Below are positions 44,402 to 55,477 of a DNA stretch of 64,000 nt, piece by piece; within the stretch, counting starts at the first letter, position 1; each line of letters starts with the position of its first letter. The DNA lies in assembly GCF_003048255.1 (NCBI RefSeq), contig NZ_CP028487.1, forward strand, positions 4,464,001 to 4,528,000. The letters are read 5' to 3'. The notes beneath the pieces are model-generated. The model made no database searches, had not been told where the DNA came from, and saw nothing but the letters and a program-made list of their open reading frames with translations. Source of the DNA: Yersinia massiliensis (GTDB lineage Bacteria > Pseudomonadota > Gammaproteobacteria > Enterobacterales > Enterobacteriaceae). A program made the position numbers and the translations under genes.

Positions 44402-46366
44402 ATGACATTTAATCACAATTTAACTTCAAGTCCTGAGCAGAAAATTATTATTGCAAGCTCGAGCCTCTCATACTTTGGTATCTTGATGCTATTTTTGCTT
44501 TATTCGCTATTTATCCCGCAGGCGAATGCAGAAACATACTCAGCTAATTTTAAAAACACGGATATTACTGAGTTTATCAATACTGTCAGTAAGAACTTGA
44601 ATAAGACGGCCATTATCGACCCTGCGGTAAAAGGGACTATCAGTGTACGCAGTTACCAAACATTGGAACCTGAGCGCTACTACCCGTTTTTCCTCAGCGT
44701 CTTGGAGGTTTATGGTTTCACCGTGGTCAATATGCCAGGTGACATCATTAAAATTATTCCTGCCAAAAATGCCAAAGGTTCTGCTATTCCACTTATCGAC
44801 GGCGAAAATCCAAGTGAAGGCGACGAAGTTGTCATGCGCGTGGTGTCGCTGCATAACGTTGCAGCCAAAGAACTGGCCCCACTACTCCGTCAGCTAAACG
44901 ATGCCGCTTTTGGCACTGTCGTTCACTATGATCCTTCCAATGTTTTATTGCTGACAGGCCGTGCTGCCGTTATCAATCAATTAGTTGCGATTATTAAAAA
45001 TGTCGACAGCGCTGGCGACCATACGGTTGAGACTATCAAGTTACAGTTCGCCTCAGCGACCGAAGTCGCCCGTATTGCGCAAGCGCTACATAAAAACAAT
45101 GGCAAGAATACCGGCGGAAGAATGTCCGCCAGCATTGTCGCAGATGAGCGAACGAATTCGGTATTGATTGGTGGTGAAGAGCAAGTCCGCAAGCGGATGA
45201 TTGGTACCGTACTAGAGCTGGATACGCAAGGCGATATTCACGGTAACACCAAAGTTATCTACCTGAAATTCGCGAAAGCAGAGAGCCTGTTAGACATACT
45301 CACTGGCGTCAGCAGCAATCAGCAAGAAGGTAAGAACCCAGCGGGTTCCACTGCTGCCATGATGAAAAACGTGGTGATTAAAGCGGATGCGCAAACCAAT
45401 GCCTTAATCATCAATGCAACCCCCGATCTGTTACGCGATCTTGAACAAGTGATCGCTCAGTTGGATATTCGCCGCGCGCAAGTTTTGGTCGAAGCCATCA
45501 TTGTGGAAGTTCAAGACGATAACAATCTGAATCTCGGGGTGCAGTGGTTTAACAAACAAAATGGCGGGACTCATTTCCCCGATATGGGCGTATCAGCCAG
45601 CAATGACCTTTCCTCCGCGCTGAAAAACGTCACCGGTCTGGCCACCGGTTTTTATCGCGGTAACTGGAGTGGCCTGTTTACTGCACTTCGTACCAATAAT
45701 CAAAACGATATCTTGGCAACACCCAGTATTGTCACACTGGACAATATGGAGGCTGAATTTAGTGTCGGCCAAGAAGTCCCTATTTTGAGCGGTTCTCAAA
45801 CCACCACTGGGGATAACATTTTCAGAACGGTTGATCGTAAAAGTGTCGGTATTAAGCTCAAAGTCAAACCGCAGATCAATAAAGGCGACTCCGTCCTACT
45901 CGAGATAGAACAAGAGGTTTCCAGCGTAGCCGCAAAAGCCCCAAACGGAACAGGTGACTTGGGTGCAACTTTCAATACCCGTACCGTGAAAAATGCGGTG
46001 ATGGTGGGCAGTAACAATATCGTGGTCGTCGGTGGCTTACTGGATAGCACGAGCCATGATGTCACCAGTAAAGTCCCACTATTGGGTGATATCCCCGGTA
46101 TTGGCGCTCTATTTCGCTCAACCACACAGCAGACGGTAAAGCGTAACTTAATGCTGTTCATTCGCCCGACAATTATCCGGGAACAAGATAGCTACATCGA
46201 TGTAAGTGAGCGAAAACTCGATAAATTCCAACAAGAACAGGATACAGAACGCAGTCATGCTGATGGGCAGCGTATCAAAGAAAATCTGAATAAAGCGTTG
46301 TCAGATGGGCAATCGTTAAAAGATTTACGTCACGATGTCAGTGCGTTTTACGCCAAGGGGGCATGA
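44402..46366 (+). CDS. gspD: T2SS outer-membrane secretin GspD
   Basis: The 654-residue protein has a long signal region (to about residue 42, PQANA). Domains N0-N3 follow, with [20 protein letters not shown] and repeated [16 protein letters not shown] segments. The secretin core has [20 protein letters not shown] near residue 565. A C-terminal S-domain (last 60 residues, Lys/Gln-rich) binds the pilotin GspS. About 15 copies form the exit channel of the T2SS. It overlaps gspE by four bases. Confidence 0.95.
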   Translation: MTFNHNLTSSPEQKIIIASSSLSYFGILMLFLLYSLFIPQANAETYSANFKNTDITEFINTVSKNLNKTAIIDPAVKGTISVRSYQTLEPERYYPFFLSVLEVYGFTVVNMPGDIIKIIPAKNAKGSAIPLIDGENPSEGDEVVMRVVSLHNVAAKELAPLLRQLNDAAFGTVVHYDPSNVLLLTGRAAVINQLVAIIKNVDSAGDHTVETIKLQFASATEVARIAQALHKNNGKNTGGRMSASIVADERTNSVLIGGEEQVRKRMIGTVLELDTQGDIHGNTKVIYLKFAKAESLLDILTGVSSNQQEGKNPAGSTAAMMKNVVIKADAQTNALIINATPDLLRDLEQVIAQLDIRRAQVLVEAIIVEVQDDNNLNLGVQWFNKQNGGTHFPDMGVSASNDLSSALKNVTGLATGFYRGNWSGLFTALRTNNQNDILATPSIVTLDNMEAEFSVGQEVPILSGSQTTTGDNIFRTVDRKSVGIKLKVKPQINKGDSVLLEIEQEVSSVAAKAPNGTGDLGATFNTRTVKNAVMVGSNNIVVVGGLLDSTSHDVTSKVPLLGDIPGIGALFRSTTQQTVKRNLMLFIRPTIIREQDSYIDVSERKLDKFQQEQDTERSHADGQRIKENLNKALSDGQSLKDLRHDVSAFYAKGA

Positions 46367-47862
46367 TGAGTCAGCAATCATTATCTTCATCCCCCTTGCC
46401 CTTTGCTTGGGTACAACAGCATGGTGTGCTGTACCAACAGCATTCCCTTTATGGCGAACAGCTCTTGTTTCGGCAAAGTGCTAGCCCAGAAGCATTGCTG
46501 GAAGCCAGGCGGATTCTGCCTTTGTGCCAGCTGCAATTTGTCAGTGATGACGTGTTCGAATCCTGCATGGTGGAACATTATCAGCAGGACTCCGATCAAG
46601 CGCGTCAAATGATGGAAAGCTTGGGCAATGAAATTGATTTATGCCAATTAGTGGATGCCCTGCCACAAAGTGACGATCTACTGGACAGCGATGATGGCGC
46701 GCCCATTATTCGCCTGATTAACGCCATGTTAAGTGAGGCGATTAAGGAAGGTGCATCCGATATTCATGTTGAACCTTTTGAACGCCAATTAGCCATTCGT
46801 TTTCGCATTGATGGTGAATTACGTCAAATTTTGACACCGCCGCGCCAATTGGCAGCCTTGCTGGTCTCTCGCATTAAGGTGATGGCTAAGCTGGATATTG
46901 CCGAAAAACGCTTACCTCAAGATGGCCGTATTGCGCTGCGTATTGCCGGCAGAGCCATTGATATCCGTGTTTCTACCCTGCCCTCCAACCACGGTGAACG
47001 TGTCGTCATGCGTTTGCTGGATAAGAACAATATGCGACTCGATCTGTCGCACTCGGGCATGACAGAAGATAAACAAGCGCTATTTAGCCAAATTCTGAAG
47101 CAGCCCCACGGCATTATCTTGGTGACCGGTCCCACAGGGTCAGGCAAAAGTACGACGCTCTACGCCGCACTCCAGCAGATCAACAGCCAATCGCTCAACA
47201 TCATGACGGTAGAAGATCCTATCGAATATGACTTGGATAATATTGGTCAAACTCAGGTCAACCCTAAAGTTGACATGACGTTTGCGCGCGGTTTACGAGC
47301 TATTTTGCGCCAAGACCCCGATGTGGTCATGATTGGTGAAATTCGCGATACCGAAACCGCACAAATAGCCGTACAGGCTTCTCTGACTGGCCATTTGGTC
47401 CTGTCGACCCTGCATACCAATAGTGCCTGCGGTGCCATTGGCCGTTTGCAGGATATGGGGGTGGAGCCATTCTTGCTGAGCAGTTCCCTTCTCGGTGTTC
47501 TGGCACAACGTCTGGTACGCACACTTTGCCTGCACTGTAAGAAAGAAACGCAAGTCAGTGCCGAGTCTCTTCAACATGTTGGGTTGCCGTCATCAGATGG
47601 CAAAACTGTCTCTCTCTCTCACCCCGTGGGCTGCGAACAGTGTAATTTCACTGGCTATCGAGGCCGTACCGGTATCCACGAGCTGATGATAATAAGCGAT
47701 GCCTTGCGTGAAGCCATTTCACAAGGGCGTAGCGAAGTTGAATTAGAAAAAATGCTACGCGAGCAAACCCAGACCATTCGCCATGACGGCATGGAAAAAG
47801 TGTTGTCCGGTGTGACCAGCCTTGAAGAAGTGCTACGCGTGACAAAGGCCAATGAGTCATGA
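46363..47862 (+). CDS. gspE: T2SS ATPase GspE
   Basis: The 499-residue cytoplasmic ATPase drives pseudopilus assembly. It shows Walker [11 protein letters not shown] (near 255), the Asp box GEIRDTETA, the His box [13 protein letters not shown], and a Cys-rich zinc site formed by CLHCKKE and [11 protein letters not shown]. An N-terminal domain (1-110) binds GspL. All motifs are intact and length is normal. It overlaps gspF by four bases. Confidence 0.95.
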   Translation: MMSQQSLSSSPLPFAWVQQHGVLYQQHSLYGEQLLFRQSASPEALLEARRILPLCQLQFVSDDVFESCMVEHYQQDSDQARQMMESLGNEIDLCQLVDALPQSDDLLDSDDGAPIIRLINAMLSEAIKEGASDIHVEPFERQLAIRFRIDGELRQILTPPRQLAALLVSRIKVMAKLDIAEKRLPQDGRIALRIAGRAIDIRVSTLPSNHGERVVMRLLDKNNMRLDLSHSGMTEDKQALFSQILKQPHGIILVTGPTGSGKSTTLYAALQQINSQSLNIMTVEDPIEYDLDNIGQTQVNPKVDMTFARGLRAILRQDPDVVMIGEIRDTETAQIAVQASLTGHLVLSTLHTNSACGAIGRLQDMGVEPFLLSSSLLGVLAQRLVRTLCLHCKKETQVSAESLQHVGLPSSDGKTVSLSHPVGCEQCNFTGYRGRTGIHELMIISDALREAISQGRSEVELEKMLREQTQTIRHDGMEKVLSGVTSLEEVLRVTKANES

Positions 47863-49076
47863 TGCAATTTCGCTATTTGGCCGTCAGTGTGAGCGGTAAA
47901 AAATGCCGTGGCAAACTCAGCGCAGAATCTTCCCGTGCTGCACGGGCACAGTTGCTCGAACAGCAATTGACGCTGATCAGCATTACGTCAGCAACGGATT
48001 CCCCTCGCGCGTTTTCACTTTCACTGGGACGGGCTCAGGATAATATTCGTGGCAGTGAACTGGTCTTGTTAACCCGCCAGTTATCAACGCTGGTCGCGGC
48101 GGCATTGCCATTAGAAGAAGCCTTACAGGCGCTGGCGCAACAGAGTGAAAAGCCCCGCCATCGTGCACTGCTGCAACAGGTGCGCAATAAAATACTGGAA
48201 GGGCAATCCCTTGCCGATGCGCTAGCCAGCTTCCCCAAAACCTTCAATACGTTATTTCGCACGATGATTGCTGCGGGTGAAGCATCTGGTCACTTGGATA
48301 AAGTCCTACTACGGCTGGCAGATAATGCCGAACAGAGCCAGAAACTCAAAAGCAAAATGCAGCAGGCACTCATCTACCCTCTGGTATTGACTGTTGTGGC
48401 AGTGGCCGTGGTGGCGATTCTACTCACTGCAGTCGTGCCAAAAGTGGTCGAGCAATTCATTCATATGCAACAAGCCCTCCCTTTGTCCACTCGTCTGCTT
48501 ATCACCTTCAGTGATGCCTTACGAGAATTTGGTCTTTGGGTCGTATTGGCTTGCCTGACATCAGCAGTGGGGATGCGGCAGTGGTTAAAATCCGCCAAAA
48601 ATCAGCTGTGGTGGCATAAAAAAATGCTGGGTTTACCCTCGATAGGTCGCGTCGTGCTGGATCTCAATCTCGCCCGTTATGCCCGAACCCTAAGCATCCT
48701 CAACGCCAGTGCTGTCCCTCTTTTAGAAGCCATGCACATCAGTGCGTCGGTTTTGGTCAATCACTACGCTCGCCAACAATTAATCGAGGCCAGCGACAAA
48801 GTGCGCGAAGGCAGCCGTCTGGCATTAGCTTTGGAATCCACCGGTCTCTTATCCCCAATGATGCGCCATATGATCACCTCGGGCGAAAACAGTGGCGAAC
48901 TAGACAGCATGCTAGAACGGGCCGCCGACATTCAGGAAAACGCCTTCGTCAACCGTATCACCATCGCATTAGCGCTGTTTGAGCCATTACTCGTCGTCAG
49001 CATGGCGACGGTCGTGTTGTTCATTATTCTCGCTATTTTACAGCCCATCTTGCAGCTCAACAGCATGATGGGATAA
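47859..49076 (+). CDS. gspF: T2SS inner-membrane platform protein GspF
   Basis: The 405-residue protein has two repeated T2SSF domains with three membrane helices (near 170-195, 225-240 and 375-400). Conserved stretches include [20 protein letters not shown] and [20 protein letters not shown]. It is the platform on which GspE assembles pseudopilins. It lies between gspE and gspG without a real gap. Confidence 0.94.
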   Translation: MMQFRYLAVSVSGKKCRGKLSAESSRAARAQLLEQQLTLISITSATDSPRAFSLSLGRAQDNIRGSELVLLTRQLSTLVAAALPLEEALQALAQQSEKPRHRALLQQVRNKILEGQSLADALASFPKTFNTLFRTMIAAGEASGHLDKVLLRLADNAEQSQKLKSKMQQALIYPLVLTVVAVAVVAILLTAVVPKVVEQFIHMQQALPLSTRLLITFSDALREFGLWVVLACLTSAVGMRQWLKSAKNQLWWHKKMLGLPSIGRVVLDLNLARYARTLSILNASAVPLLEAMHISASVLVNHYARQQLIEASDKVREGSRLALALESTGLLSPMMRHMITSGENSGELDSMLERAADIQENAFVNRITIALALFEPLLVVSMATVVLFIILAILQPILQLNSMMG

Positions 49077-49109
49077 CCCCATAATTATCGACTCAAGGAA
49101 GACTTATTC

Positions 49110-49577
49110 ATGAAAAATCAGCCTGCTACATTAGCGCGCAATACTGCCCAAGGTGGTTTTACCTTGCTGGAAATCATGGTAGTTATTGTCATTCTTGGCG
49201 TACTCGCCAGCCTCACCATCCCTAGCCTAATGGGGAATAAAGACCGAGCAGACAACCAAAAAGCCGTCAGCGACGTGGTGACGTTAGAGAATGCGTTGGA
49301 TATGTACAAATTAGACAATAGCCGTTACCCCAATACTGAGCAGGGACTGAAAGCGCTCATTATCAAACCAACAGCAGCACCGATCCCCAAAAACTATCGC
49401 GTCGAAGGTTATATTCGCCGTCTGCCCGCCGACCCTTGGGGACATCCCTATCAGTTGGTCAGTCCTGGTGAGCACGGCGTCATTGACCTCTTTTCTGTCG
49501 GGCCCGATGGCGTGGCGCAGACTGATGATGACATCAACAATTGGGATATCGGTGCCAATGGCGGAGAGCAGCCATAA
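49110..49577 (+). CDS. gspG: T2SS major pseudopilin GspG
   Basis: The 155-residue prepilin has the leader and methylation site QGGFTLLEIMVVIVILGVLA. The C-terminal domain is typical of GspG (RLPADPWGHPYQLVSPGEHG and GPDGVAQTDDDINNWDIG) and includes the calcium-binding Asp residues. GspO cleaves before Phe. It polymerises into the pseudopilus that pushes substrates through GspD. Confidence 0.96.
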   Translation: MKNQPATLARNTAQGGFTLLEIMVVIVILGVLASLTIPSLMGNKDRADNQKAVSDVVTLENALDMYKLDNSRYPNTEQGLKALIIKPTAAPIPKNYRVEGYIRRLPADPWGHPYQLVSPGEHGVIDLFSVGPDGVAQTDDDINNWDIGANGGEQP

Positions 49578-50173
49578 TGCCCTCGATGACAGTCAGTAGA
49601 AATCCTCGCGGATTTACACTCATGGAAATTATGCTGGTTTTGGTCTTGCTCGGTGGGATCGCAACGCTGGTATTGAAAACACTGCCCTCTTCATCCCGCG
49701 AGATAACAGAGCAGAGCAACCAGTTAGCGGTGGCCATGCAATGGGCTGCTCAGCAAGCTGAGCAGGATGGCAAAATCTACGGGCTTTCTATTTCCCATCA
49801 TCATTGGCAATTGATGACGCTCAATAGCCAGCCCCATGACAAAGGAGAAAGCTATTTATGGCCTCACCATTACTGGCATCCCATCAAAAGCGGGAAGCTC
49901 AAGCAACAACGTCAGTTACCGGCCGAGCTTACCCTCGAATTGACCCTACAGGATCAGCCGGTGCCACTGAATACACTGCAAGATAGTCCTCTCATTGATG
50001 AACCCAAGATTATCTTTTTTCCGGGTGGGGAGCGTTCACAATTCGAGCTCACTTTGCGAGACAAACAGGGGCATACCCGCGTCATTACCGAGCAAGGTAT
50101 ACCACCGGATGCTGAAAAAGCTCACTCATCACTACCATCGCCTAATGACTTAACGGGGACGGCATCGAGATGA
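49577..50173 (+). CDS. gspH: T2SS minor pseudopilin GspH
   Basis: Starting at the ATG at 49577, which overlaps the gspG stop (TAATG), the protein has 198 residues. The prepilin site is RGFTLMEIMLVLVLLGGIAT. The remainder is a beta-rich globular domain. The frame is open further upstream to 49541 but that would delete the proper leader position. It is a minor subunit near the pseudopilus tip. Confidence 0.9.
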   Translation: MPSMTVSRNPRGFTLMEIMLVLVLLGGIATLVLKTLPSSSREITEQSNQLAVAMQWAAQQAEQDGKIYGLSISHHHWQLMTLNSQPHDKGESYLWPHHYWHPIKSGKLKQQRQLPAELTLELTLQDQPVPLNTLQDSPLIDEPKIIFFPGGERSQFELTLRDKQGHTRVITEQGIPPDAEKAHSSLPSPNDLTGTASR

Positions 50174-50532
50174 ATTGCCGGGGTATGACACTATTAGAAG
50201 TGTTAGTTGCCTTAGTTGTGCTGGCGTTAGCCGGCATGGCTGTTATCAAAAGTACGGGTGAACAAGTCAGAAATTTAAGTCATCTCGAAAAAAAGCAGTT
50301 TGCTGCTTGGGTCGCTGAGAACCAATTAGTCAGGCTACGGCTGCAAAATGTTTGGCCAGAGGAAAGGTGGCATGAAGGTGAGAGCATCATGGCCGATACC
50401 ACTTGGTATTGGCGCTGGCGCGGCGTCGCCACCTCTAATATGCAATTACGGGCATTGGAAATTGAAGTGGCGGAAGACGATCGCTTTACCGTGGCAATAT
50501 CTGAACTGCGCAGCTATCAGGTGAAGCCGTGA
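50170..50532 (+). CDS. gspI: T2SS minor pseudopilin GspI
   Basis: The 120-residue protein has the prepilin site RGMTLLEVLVALVVLALAG and the GspI hallmark region KKQFAAWVAENQLVRLRLQN. It nucleates the tip complex with GspJ and GspK. Position +1 after the Gly is Met rather than Phe, as is common in GspI. It overlaps both neighbours by four bases. Confidence 0.93.
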   Translation: MNCRGMTLLEVLVALVVLALAGMAVIKSTGEQVRNLSHLEKKQFAAWVAENQLVRLRLQNVWPEERWHEGESIMADTTWYWRWRGVATSNMQLRALEIEVAEDDRFTVAISELRSYQVKP

Positions 50533-51134
50533 GTTCCGCTAAACAGCAGGGGTTCACGCTGTTAGAAATGATGTTAGCCATCACCTTGTTCTCCCTCGTT
50601 TGCTTAGTGGGCTATCAATTGTTGCAAGCCGTGTTGCGTAACAGCGAACTGACCCAGCAGCATGCGACGAGACTGGCCGATATTCAGCGCGCTTTTACCC
50701 TCATGGAAAGTGACATTTCCCAAGCGAGAAGTCGGCCCGTCACGGCTTTGTCTTTACCCGCAAGCAGCGATTTCAATTATTTTAGGTCTGGGGAGGCCAA
50801 CAGTTTGACGCTAATACATGATAACTGGCGCAATCCTGCTGCTTTTCTCCCGCGATCCAGCCTGGAGAGAGTGACTTGGCGCTTTCAACAAGGAAAATTA
50901 GAACGCCTAAGCCACCATCAACCCGATAGCGATCAGCAAACAACGCCAAAATTAGTCGTCACACTGAGCAATATTAGCGCTTTTCAGCTGCGTTTTTGGT
51001 CTCAAGGCCGCTGGCATGATAGCTGGAATCAAGGCCAAACCTTACCTGAGGGCGTTGACATGACCTTAGAGACAGATGACTTTGGCCCCTTGCAACGTGT
51101 TTTCTTCCTGACGGTGAATCATGAGAAATCATAA
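50529..51134 (+). CDS. gspJ: T2SS minor pseudopilin GspJ
   Basis: The 201-residue protein starts with GTG overlapping the gspI stop (GTGA). It has the prepilin site QGFTLLEMMLAITLFSLVCL and a GspJ globular domain, with LERVTWRFQQGKLERLSHHQ. It joins GspI and GspK in the pseudopilus tip. The end overlaps gspK by 14 bases. Confidence 0.93.
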   Translation: MSSAKQQGFTLLEMMLAITLFSLVCLVGYQLLQAVLRNSELTQQHATRLADIQRAFTLMESDISQARSRPVTALSLPASSDFNYFRSGEANSLTLIHDNWRNPAAFLPRSSLERVTWRFQQGKLERLSHHQPDSDQQTTPKLVVTLSNISAFQLRFWSQGRWHDSWNQGQTLPEGVDMTLETDDFGPLQRVFFLTVNHEKS

Positions 51135-52098
51135 CCAGCGTGGTATGGCTCTGCTGGTCGTCTTAATGATCACTGCCTTGATGACCATGATAGCCGTCAA
51201 TATGAATGACTATGGGTTGCGTGCGGTCAACCGAGCCACCAGCACACAATTTCAGCTACAAACTAAATGGTTACTGCTTAGTGCGGAATCACTGGTTAAG
51301 CGCCAGCAATTATCACCTTTGCCCGTCGATAAAATACATTTGAGCCAGTCTTGGGCACGGGCAGACCAGCGAATGGTATTGGACGGCAACCCAGTTAATT
51401 TTAGTCTTCGCGATAGGCAAGCCTGCTTTAATCTCAATGGGATAGGCCAAAACCGGGGAACTGAAGGGGAGAAAGAGACGTCGGATAAGGTCTATTCCCA
51501 GCAGGTTTTTCACTCTCTCTTACTGACGTTAGGATTGGATGCCACTCGAGCGAAAAACATGACTTTGGCGTTAGTAGACTGGATTGATAAAGATGATCTC
51601 GCCCGTCAGGGTGGCCGTGAATCCGCACAATATCGAGACCACCAACCCAAGCTGATGCCAGCCAACCGCCCGATGCTCAATATTAGTGAGTTCCGAGTGT
51701 TAGCGGGCGTCGATCAAGCGCTGTATCTGCGATTGAAGCCTATGATTTGCACGCTACCCACTCAAAATCTACGCATTAACGTCAATACATTATCGCCTGC
51801 ACAAGCGCCGCTGCTTGCGGCGCTTTTTCTCGGGGAAATGTCCGTAGAAACAGCACAACAACTGATTGCCGCCCGTCCGGCCAATGGCTGGCAATCCGTC
51901 AATGATCTCAAACGTTTTACGCAGGACAGCAGCACTGCGTTTACCCAAGCACAAACCGCTATCACATTGACCAGCGACCACTTTGAACTGTCGCTCTGGT
52001 TGGACGAAGAGCAACACAACAATAGGATCCGCAGCCAACTTCAACGTGATGGACACGTTTTCCACGTCATCTCCCGTCAATACGGTCTTAGTGATTGA
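51121..52098 (+). CDS. gspK: T2SS minor pseudopilin GspK
   Basis: The 325-residue protein is the large tip pseudopilin. It has the prepilin segment QRGMALLVVLMITALMTMIA, which lacks the usual Glu at position 5, as GspK normally does. The inserted helical domain holds KNMTLALVDWIDKDDLARQG and INVNTLSPAQAPLLAALFLG. It caps the pseudopilus and may read substrates. Confidence 0.94.
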   Translation: MRNHNQRGMALLVVLMITALMTMIAVNMNDYGLRAVNRATSTQFQLQTKWLLLSAESLVKRQQLSPLPVDKIHLSQSWARADQRMVLDGNPVNFSLRDRQACFNLNGIGQNRGTEGEKETSDKVYSQQVFHSLLLTLGLDATRAKNMTLALVDWIDKDDLARQGGRESAQYRDHQPKLMPANRPMLNISEFRVLAGVDQALYLRLKPMICTLPTQNLRINVNTLSPAQAPLLAALFLGEMSVETAQQLIAARPANGWQSVNDLKRFTQDSSTAFTQAQTAITLTSDHFELSLWLDEEQHNNRIRSQLQRDGHVFHVISRQYGLSD

Positions 52099-52099
52099 A

Positions 52100-53299
52100 A
52101 TGAAATCGATACGATTAAAGAAAAATAAAAGTCAGCCGAATACGTTATTTATCTGCCCTCCTAGCGCAGAAGGGCAACCGATCCACTGGTATTACCAACC
52201 TCATCAAGGCACTGCACAAGCAGGTGAATTGGTTGATGAAGCCGCGTTGCCTTCTCTTTTGCCGTTGGCGAAAACAAGCCAGATAACCCTATTGCTCCCC
52301 GCTAAAAATGTGTTACTCACCACCGTTACCTTCAATGGCAAATATCGCCGAAACCAGCCCCAGCCTTTAGCTTGGCAACTTGAGTCAATCTGCCCTGGTG
52401 ATGTCGAGCAACTTCATCTTACCGTTATCCAACAGCAAGGGACGCGGTTCTCCATCGCTGCCATCGATAAAAACCAGCTACAGCGGTGGTTGGATGGATT
52501 AACGCAGGCGGGGCTCACCGCGACGAGGGCACTGCCTGATGTGTTGGCATTACCCTCACCAAACGCCGGTTGGGTCACCGCATGTTTTAATGACATTTGG
52601 TTGATGCGCCAATCGGCAACACAGGGCTTTAGTGCTAATGAAGAAGAGCTGGGCTTTATTCTTGGCCGCTATTCCTCATTGCCGATGATTTTGAGTTATA
52701 GCCCGCGTCCAGCAAATGAATCAACATGGATGCAAAAAAACGAACAGTCTATCTGGCCGCTCTTAACTCAAGGCACACAGGAAAGTACCCTCAATCTACT
52801 GCATGGCGATTTCGCACCACCCCGTTCGACGAAACCGAGAGGCAATAAACTGCTGGGTGCTTTAGCCGCAATCTACCTACTGACCTTTGCCGTCCAACCA
52901 GCGCTCACTGGCTACCGAGCACAACAGCAAGCTGAGCAATTACAACAAAAAACGCATCAGTTATACCGGCAAAACTTTCCTAATGCCGCTATCCCCAAAC
53001 AGTGGGTTGCAGGGATTGCGCAGCAGATCGATCAACGGGAAAAAGACGCCATACCCTCAGGTCTGCTAACGCAGTTGAGAGCGGCAATGCCCGTCCTACA
53101 GTCGTTAAAAGACGTGAAAGCCCAATCCATGGAGTGGCATGAAGATGCGCTGGTATTGACATTCAATCTCCCCGAACAGGCACTCCAGGCCCGCTTGCCA
53201 CATCAATCGCCACCGCCAATCCAAGTCACCACTCATCCCATGGATCTGCAAAACACACAGTTAACGATCAAAGGTGCCCACAATGATGATCAAGCTTAA
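52100..53299 (+). CDS. gspL: T2SS inner-membrane protein GspL
   Basis: The ATG at 52100, just after the gspK stop, gives 399 residues; a GTG at 52091 is an alternative. An actin-like cytoplasmic domain (to about 240) binds GspE. One membrane helix lies near 268-288 (LLGALAAIYLLTFAVQPALT), and a periplasmic ferredoxin-like domain binds GspM. It couples ATP hydrolysis to the platform. Its end overlaps gspM. Confidence 0.88.
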   Translation: MKSIRLKKNKSQPNTLFICPPSAEGQPIHWYYQPHQGTAQAGELVDEAALPSLLPLAKTSQITLLLPAKNVLLTTVTFNGKYRRNQPQPLAWQLESICPGDVEQLHLTVIQQQGTRFSIAAIDKNQLQRWLDGLTQAGLTATRALPDVLALPSPNAGWVTACFNDIWLMRQSATQGFSANEEELGFILGRYSSLPMILSYSPRPANESTWMQKNEQSIWPLLTQGTQESTLNLLHGDFAPPRSTKPRGNKLLGALAAIYLLTFAVQPALTGYRAQQQAEQLQQKTHQLYRQNFPNAAIPKQWVAGIAQQIDQREKDAIPSGLLTQLRAAMPVLQSLKDVKAQSMEWHEDALVLTFNLPEQALQARLPHQSPPPIQVTTHPMDLQNTQLTIKGAHNDDQA

Positions 53300-53780
53300 G
53301 CAACACTGGCTAAAGACGAGCCGACGAGAAAAATGGATGATAGGCTTGGCGGGTGTGGTCTTGCTGGGGTTCCTCCTGCAACAGGGTATTTTGGCTTCAC
53401 TCAATGGCTATCAGCGCCAAAGCGAACAGAAGTTGCGCCACGCCGAACAGAACTTCACCGCATTATGGCAACAACAAGATAGAATTAGCCGCCTCCAGAT
53501 AACACATCCACCGCAATTCCAGCTATCGGCTGACAGGGCGGTACACGAAAGTGCCCGCCAGCAAAAAATAACCCCCGTGTTGCTGGATGCCAATGCCAAT
53601 CAAGCAACTTTGGCCCCCATGACACTTCCCTTTCCTCAGTTATTGATCTGGCTGGATCTGCTGGAAAAACAATATGGCATGCAAGCTAGTCACTTGAAAT
53701 TATCCATCGATGATGATCATCCAGATCAGGTTCGCATCGCCACATTGGTACTGCAACGAGCCAAGGAGAGGACACGTTAA
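53283..53780 (+). CDS. gspM: T2SS inner-membrane protein GspM
   Basis: Starting at ATG 53283 (another ATG follows at 53286; the open frame begins with GTG at 53274) the protein has 165 residues. A basic N-terminus leads into one membrane helix (WMIGLAGVVLLGFLLQQGIL). A periplasmic domain follows with a helix and ferredoxin-like fold. It pairs with GspL. The last base of its stop is shared with the gspO ATG. Confidence 0.9.
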   Translation: MMIKLKQHWLKTSRREKWMIGLAGVVLLGFLLQQGILASLNGYQRQSEQKLRHAEQNFTALWQQQDRISRLQITHPPQFQLSADRAVHESARQQKITPVLLDANANQATLAPMTLPFPQLLIWLDLLEKQYGMQASHLKLSIDDDHPDQVRIATLVLQRAKERTR

Positions 53781-54571
53781 TGGAGACGCTTGCTATGGTT
53801 CAAACCATCGGACCACTTTGGTGGGGCGGTTTAGCTCTGCTTGGTTTGTGCGTTGGCAGTTTTCTCAATGTCGTCATTTATCGCTTGCCGTTGATGTTAA
53901 ACGAGGAAAATCGCCACCATTTTAATCTTTGCCTGCCCCACTCCCATTGCCCTCAATGCCAAATCCCGCTGAAATGGCGGGATAACATTCCGCTGTTCAG
54001 TTGGTTGTTGTTACAGGGAAAATGTCGACATTGCCGCAGTGCAATCTCGATGCGTTACCCGTTAATAGAAATGATCACCATGGGCGTGACGGTACTGATT
54101 GCTGCACTCATTCCTTTGGGCTATCCCTTACTGGCTGCATGGCTCCTCAGTTGGATGTTGATCACCTTGACGATGATTGATATCGACCATCTGCTATTAC
54201 CGGATAACTTAACCTTTCCGCTTCTCTGGGCTGGGTTACTCTTCCATTTAGTTGACAATACATTGCCGCTCGGGGATGCCGTCATCGGCGCGGTCAGCGG
54301 ATACTTGATTTTATGGTGCCTTTACTGGGCATTTTGGTGGCTCACCAAACGGGAAGCGCTCGGCTATGGCGATTTTAAATTATTGGCCGCCTTGGGAGCA
54401 TGGTTGGGATGGATGGCACTTCCCACATTACTGCTCATGGCATCATTGATGGGAATAGCCTTCTCACTGGCTGCCCGTATGTTGAAAGGCAGGCCATTGA
54501 ATACACACCTTCCCTTCGGGCCATTTCTCGCGCTCAGTGGTTGGCTGCTATTCCTACAGTATTACCGTTAA
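53780..54571 (+). CDS. gspO: Prepilin peptidase and methylase GspO
   Basis: The 263-residue membrane protein has the zinc-type Cys motifs CPQC and CRHC. Two catalytic Asp sites are present: IDIDHLLLPD near residue 133 and GYGDFKLLAALGAWLGW near 195. It removes leaders from GspG-K and methylates the new N-terminus. It ends the yts1-type operon on the plus strand, and a hairpin follows before the convergent gspS. Confidence 0.95.
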   Translation: METLAMVQTIGPLWWGGLALLGLCVGSFLNVVIYRLPLMLNEENRHHFNLCLPHSHCPQCQIPLKWRDNIPLFSWLLLQGKCRHCRSAISMRYPLIEMITMGVTVLIAALIPLGYPLLAAWLLSWMLITLTMIDIDHLLLPDNLTFPLLWAGLLFHLVDNTLPLGDAVIGAVSGYLILWCLYWAFWWLTKREALGYGDFKLLAALGAWLGWMALPTLLLMASLMGIAFSLAARMLKGRPLNTHLPFGPFLALSGWLLFLQYYR

Positions 54572-54578
54572 CAGAAGG

Positions 54579-54600
54579 TGAGCCTCAAGGAAGAGGCTCA
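54579..54600. terminator. Hairpin between gspO and gspS
   Basis: TGAGCCTC (54579-54586) pairs perfectly with GAGGCTCA (54593-54600) around six bases. It lies eight bases after the gspO stop and between convergent genes. There is no T-run, so its strength as a terminator is uncertain. Confidence 0.5.
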
Positions 54601-54661
54601 TAGAGGGGGGAAGTGATAAAGTTTACTTATCCCTGAGGCTTCAAGGATTGAGGGAGGGGAC

Positions 54662-55036
54662 TTACTTTTGCGTACGTTGTGCCTCATCGACAAAATCAAC
54701 CATCACTAAATCGAGTTCTGTACATAACGACTTTTCCGCATTGTTTTCTCTGACCAGTGCTTGATAACGTTCTTGGCTCTGCTCACCAAGCAATTTGTAA
54801 GCAGGCACGCCAGTATCCCAATGACGCGAAACCGCCAAATTCAGCGCTGCTTTTATCAATACCGCTTCATCCGGAACAGCTGCTCGCTGACAATTCTTCT
54901 GTAGATATTGTGCTCCAGCAATTAATGCTGACAATTGTTTTATTTGTTGCTGAGCTGAAGGCTGACTTATTTTGCTAGCGGGCTGTTGACATCCTGTTAG
55001 CAATACTAAAGGTAAGAACCAAATTATATTTCGCAT
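54662..55036 (-). CDS. gspS: T2SS secretin pilotin lipoprotein GspS
   Basis: The 124-residue protein has a lipoprotein signal with lipobox LLTGC (Cys16). The helical domain of OutS/PulS/GspS pilotins follows, with QLSALIAGAQYLQKNCQRAA and paired Cys residues (NCQR and LCTE). It binds the C-terminal S-domain of GspD and takes it to the outer membrane. It is encoded on the opposite strand from the gsp operon. Confidence 0.85.
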   Translation of the reverse strand: MRNIIWFLPLVLLTGCQQPASKISQPSAQQQIKQLSALIAGAQYLQKNCQRAAVPDEAVLIKAALNLAVSRHWDTGVPAYKLLGEQSQERYQALVRENNAEKSLCTELDLVMVDFVDEAQRTQK

Positions 55037-55477
55037 AACTGATAACAGTATTTAACTCGTTCGTGATAAAGAGCGAATGATTTTAAATCAACGACTGAAT
55101 TTAAAATACTCAGACATCCTTATTTAGTAGGAAAAATGCCCTCCATTTTTTGGAAGCGATTAATTCCAAATAATTAAGGCCGCGGTCATGACCTTAAAAT
55201 ATTAATTCCTCGCTGAAAAATCAACCAGAAAAATACCATAACGTATTAAAAATATTAAAGTTAATTACCCTTAATCACACTTTAATATCTATAAGGATAA
55301 ATAGATTCCAAATCCAATCGCATTCATCTAATTTTCACTTCGTCGAGAATATTATTTTTCAATTCGTCATCATCAGAAAATTAATTATTCTTCAAAGAAT
55401 ATCATTAGCAATAACACCAATAACGTTCCGATGAGACAGTTCAATGGAACATACTGATAAAATGGGAAAGCAATAAA
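55037..55477. other. AT-rich intergenic region upstream of the chitin-binding gene
   Basis: About 440 bases of very AT-rich DNA lie between the divergent gspS and LPMO genes. It must contain their promoters and is of the kind often bound by H-NS. I see no RNA gene or clear operator in it. Confidence 0.5.
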